Source: DAHUYF01 sp035509275
GTDB lineage: Bacteria > Pseudomonadota > Alphaproteobacteria > ATCC43930 > CGMCC-115725
Assembly (NCBI GenBank): GCA_035509275.1
Contig: DATJLU010000232.1
Span: forward strand, 10,505 to 74,504
Length of the DNA: 64,000 nt
Direction: 5' to 3'
Made by a program: the position numbers and the translations under genes. The notes beneath the pieces were generated by a model. The model saw nothing but the letters and a program-made list of their open reading frames with translations. It searched no databases and was not told the origin of the DNA. Positions 62,284 through 64,000 of the stretch are shown here, piece by piece; position 1 is the first letter of the stretch, and the number at the start of each line of letters is the position of its first letter.

Positions 62284-63804
62284 GTGAACGATCGAGCGGG
62301 TTTGGATCAGGAGATGACGGCACCGACACGGCGGGAGCTGCGGGTGGTGCTGGCAGGGCTGATGCTGGCACTAACGCTTGCAGGGCTCGACCAGAATATC
62401 GTCGCCACCGCCCTGCCGCGCATCGTGAGCGATCTCGGTGGGCTTGCGCATCTCTCCTGGGTCGTCACCGCCTTTCTGGTCGCTTCGACCACCACCACGC
62501 CGCTCTACGGTAAGTTCAGCGACATCTACGGCCGCAAGCCAGCCTTCATGGTATCGATCACCATATTCCTGGCGGCCTCGATGCTCTGCGGGCTGGCGCA
62601 GGGGATGACCGAGCTGATCGTGTTCCGCGGCATCCAAGGCCTCGGCGCGGGCGGGCTGATCACCCTCGCGCAGACGACGATCGGCGACCTCGTCTCCCCG
62701 CGGGAGCGGGGCCGCTATCAGGGGCTGTTCGCCGCCGTCTTCGCCGGATGCAGCGTGGCCGGGCCGCTGCTCGGCGGCTTCATCACCGATGCGCTCTCCT
62801 GGCGCTGGATTTTCTACGTCAACCTGCCGGTGGGAACGGTGGCGGCGGTGCTGATCGCGGCTGGGCTGGGTCGGCATGGGCGCGGAAGGGCGCATCACAT
62901 CGACTATGTAGGCGCGCTGCTGCTGATCGCTGCGACGTGCTGCGCGCTGTTGATGCTGAGTTGGGGTGGCAGTGTCTATCCCTGGTTCTCGACTCCCGTG
63001 CTCGCGACCGGGGCAGCGGCGGTGATGCTTTATGCCGCGCTTGCCGTGGTGGAGGGGCTGGCGGCGGAACCGGTGCTGCCGCCACATCTCTTCACCAATA
63101 CTGTCTTCGTGCTCGGGGTGCTGGCGATCAGCCTGTCCGCGATGGCGCTGTTCGCAGCCGTCGTGTTCCTGCCGCTCTTCTTCCAGTTGGTGATGGGCGC
63201 GTCGCCAGCAAGGGCTGGCCTGATGATCTCGCCGATGATGGGCGGCGTCATCTGCTCCTCCTTCCTCGGCGGCCGGTTGGTTTCCAAGACGGGTCGCTAT
63301 AAGCGCTTTCCGGTTTTCGGGCTCGCGGCGGCGACAGTGGCGTATCTCGGGATGGCTTGGGCCGCGTCGCATGGGTTGCGGGCGGGCTGGATTGAGGGGT
63401 TGCTCGTGGTGATGGGGTTGGGCATCGGCTTCGTCATGCCGAATTTGACGACCGCGATACAGAACGCCGTTCCGCGCGGGGATCTGGGCGCGGCCACCTC
63501 CGCCTCGGCCTTTCTGCGCTCGCTCGGTGGCGCATTGGGCGTAGCGCTGTCCGGCGCGATCCTCACCACGCGGCTTCGTGACGTGTCGACACCAGGCGCG
63601 GCCAATGCGCAGAATCATCTCGACCGCATCGCGCATCTACCGCCGGCCGAGCATGCCGCGATCGTGGGCGCCTACGCCCATGCGCTCTCCGCCACCTTCC
63701 TGGCTGGTGCGGCGATCGCAGCCTGCGCCTTCGTGATCGTGCTCTTCCTGCCAGAGCGGCCGCTTCGCTCCAGCCGCGCAGAGCCGGCGCAACCTTCGGA
63801 ATAA
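62284..63804 (+). CDS. DHA2-family MFS multidrug exporter (14 helices)
   Basis: 506 residues from GTG 62284 after GTCGAAGG; ATG 62314 is an alternative. DHA2 signature LAGLDQNIVATALPRIVSDL, motif A region TTPLYGKFSDIYGRKPAFMV and motif C region GPLLGGFITDALSWRWIFYV. Proton-coupled export of drugs or other small hydrophobic compounds, with no adaptor gene nearby, so export would be into the periplasm. It begins directly after the symporter stump, at a probable recombination junction. Confidence 0.88.
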   Translation: MNDRAGLDQEMTAPTRRELRVVLAGLMLALTLAGLDQNIVATALPRIVSDLGGLAHLSWVVTAFLVASTTTTPLYGKFSDIYGRKPAFMVSITIFLAASMLCGLAQGMTELIVFRGIQGLGAGGLITLAQTTIGDLVSPRERGRYQGLFAAVFAGCSVAGPLLGGFITDALSWRWIFYVNLPVGTVAAVLIAAGLGRHGRGRAHHIDYVGALLLIAATCCALLMLSWGGSVYPWFSTPVLATGAAAVMLYAALAVVEGLAAEPVLPPHLFTNTVFVLGVLAISLSAMALFAAVVFLPLFFQLVMGASPARAGLMISPMMGGVICSSFLGGRLVSKTGRYKRFPVFGLAAATVAYLGMAWAASHGLRAGWIEGLLVVMGLGIGFVMPNLTTAIQNAVPRGDLGAATSASAFLRSLGGALGVALSGAILTTRLRDVSTPGAANAQNHLDRIAHLPPAEHAAIVGAYAHALSATFLAGAAIAACAFVIVLFLPERPLRSSRAEPAQPSE

Positions 63805-63918
63805 CAACTCGACGATGTGCATCGCGCGCGCGATGCTTGGCGATAATTCGATTGCGAACCCGCTTGATGTCCGCCTTCGCCGGGATCACATAGGAGAATC
63901 CTTCGGAAAGGGCGGCAG

Positions 63919-64000
63919 ATGGGCCTGAGAGAGCTCCGTGATATGGCGCTGGAAGCCACGACCCGATTCTTCCTCGACCGTGACGGCATCCTACCCGACG
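63919..64000 (+). CDS. Start of an unidentified gene, cut by the window edge
   Basis: ATG 63919 follows GGAAAGGG at good spacing, and the frame is open to the end of the window: MGLRELRDMALEATTRFFLD, then seven more residues. The composition looks like a soluble helical protein. Too short to assign a family. Confidence 0.35.
   Translation, partial: MGLRELRDMALEATTRFFLDRDGILPD

Noticed and set aside
63563..63889. 108-codon minus-strand frame overlapping the DHA2 exporter end
   Set aside because: Mostly antisense to the exporter and without a supported start; the short basic N-terminal stretch was too little to call a gene remnant.

Overview
The window is GC-rich, densely packed chromosomal DNA in which start and stop codons often overlap (ATGA or GTGA). 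Gene content suggests a free-living alphaproteobacterium, possibly of the Hyphomicrobiales or Rhodospirillales: a VirA-like sensor kinase, a RutR-like TetR regulator with preTA, protocatechuate (pca) genes, NodT-type efflux and a type II secretion locus with a GspC/GspN-like protein. This placement is inferred from families, not from a marker gene. I found no rRNA, tRNA, CRISPR array, prophage or complete insertion sequence.

Layout. 1-1190: flagellar stator genes motB (cut by the window edge) and motA. 1556-9089: an OmpR-type response regulator, a small unknown protein, a di-haem cytochrome c peroxidase, a sensor kinase with a dead C-terminal receiver, an acyl-CoA ligase and a VOC protein; three intergenic sites share a ~45-bp motif that may be the regulator's target. 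9314-15302: RND tripartite efflux operon. 16466-19595: marR-emrA-emrB-like operon with an AT-rich palindromic operator. 19707-32121: a near-complete reductive pyrimidine degradation locus (omega-aminotransferase, RutR-like regulator, preT, preA, an M20 amidohydrolase, a four-gene NMT1/TauT-type ABC importer, nitrilase-type beta-ureidopropionase, dihydropyrimidinase), with two near-identical RutR-like operators at its two main promoters.

32816-35481: protocatechuate genes pcaH-G-B; pcaC lies 15 kb away beside an acyl-CoA ligase. 35726-47231: type II secretion system, gspEFGHIJLMNO on the plus strand facing gspD-gspK on the minus strand, followed by a secreted phosphoesterase that is a plausible cargo. 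51712-57532: mixed accessory genes (two-domain unknown protein, VOC protein, small membrane protein, lipocalin-like protein, cupin, an AraC-TolB-TPR fusion regulator, an atypical SDR). 58007-62018: a two-subunit ATP-citrate-lyase-like enzyme whose large subunit is about 300 residues longer than known split forms and seems to hold two citrate-synthase-like modules. It is followed by a 41-codon stump of a citrate-type symporter, a sharp junction and a DHA2 drug exporter.

Most interesting: the enlarged ATP-citrate-lyase-like system with its truncated citrate transporter, the triplicated motif in the two-component cluster, and the paired RutR-like operators that tie the pyrimidine locus together.
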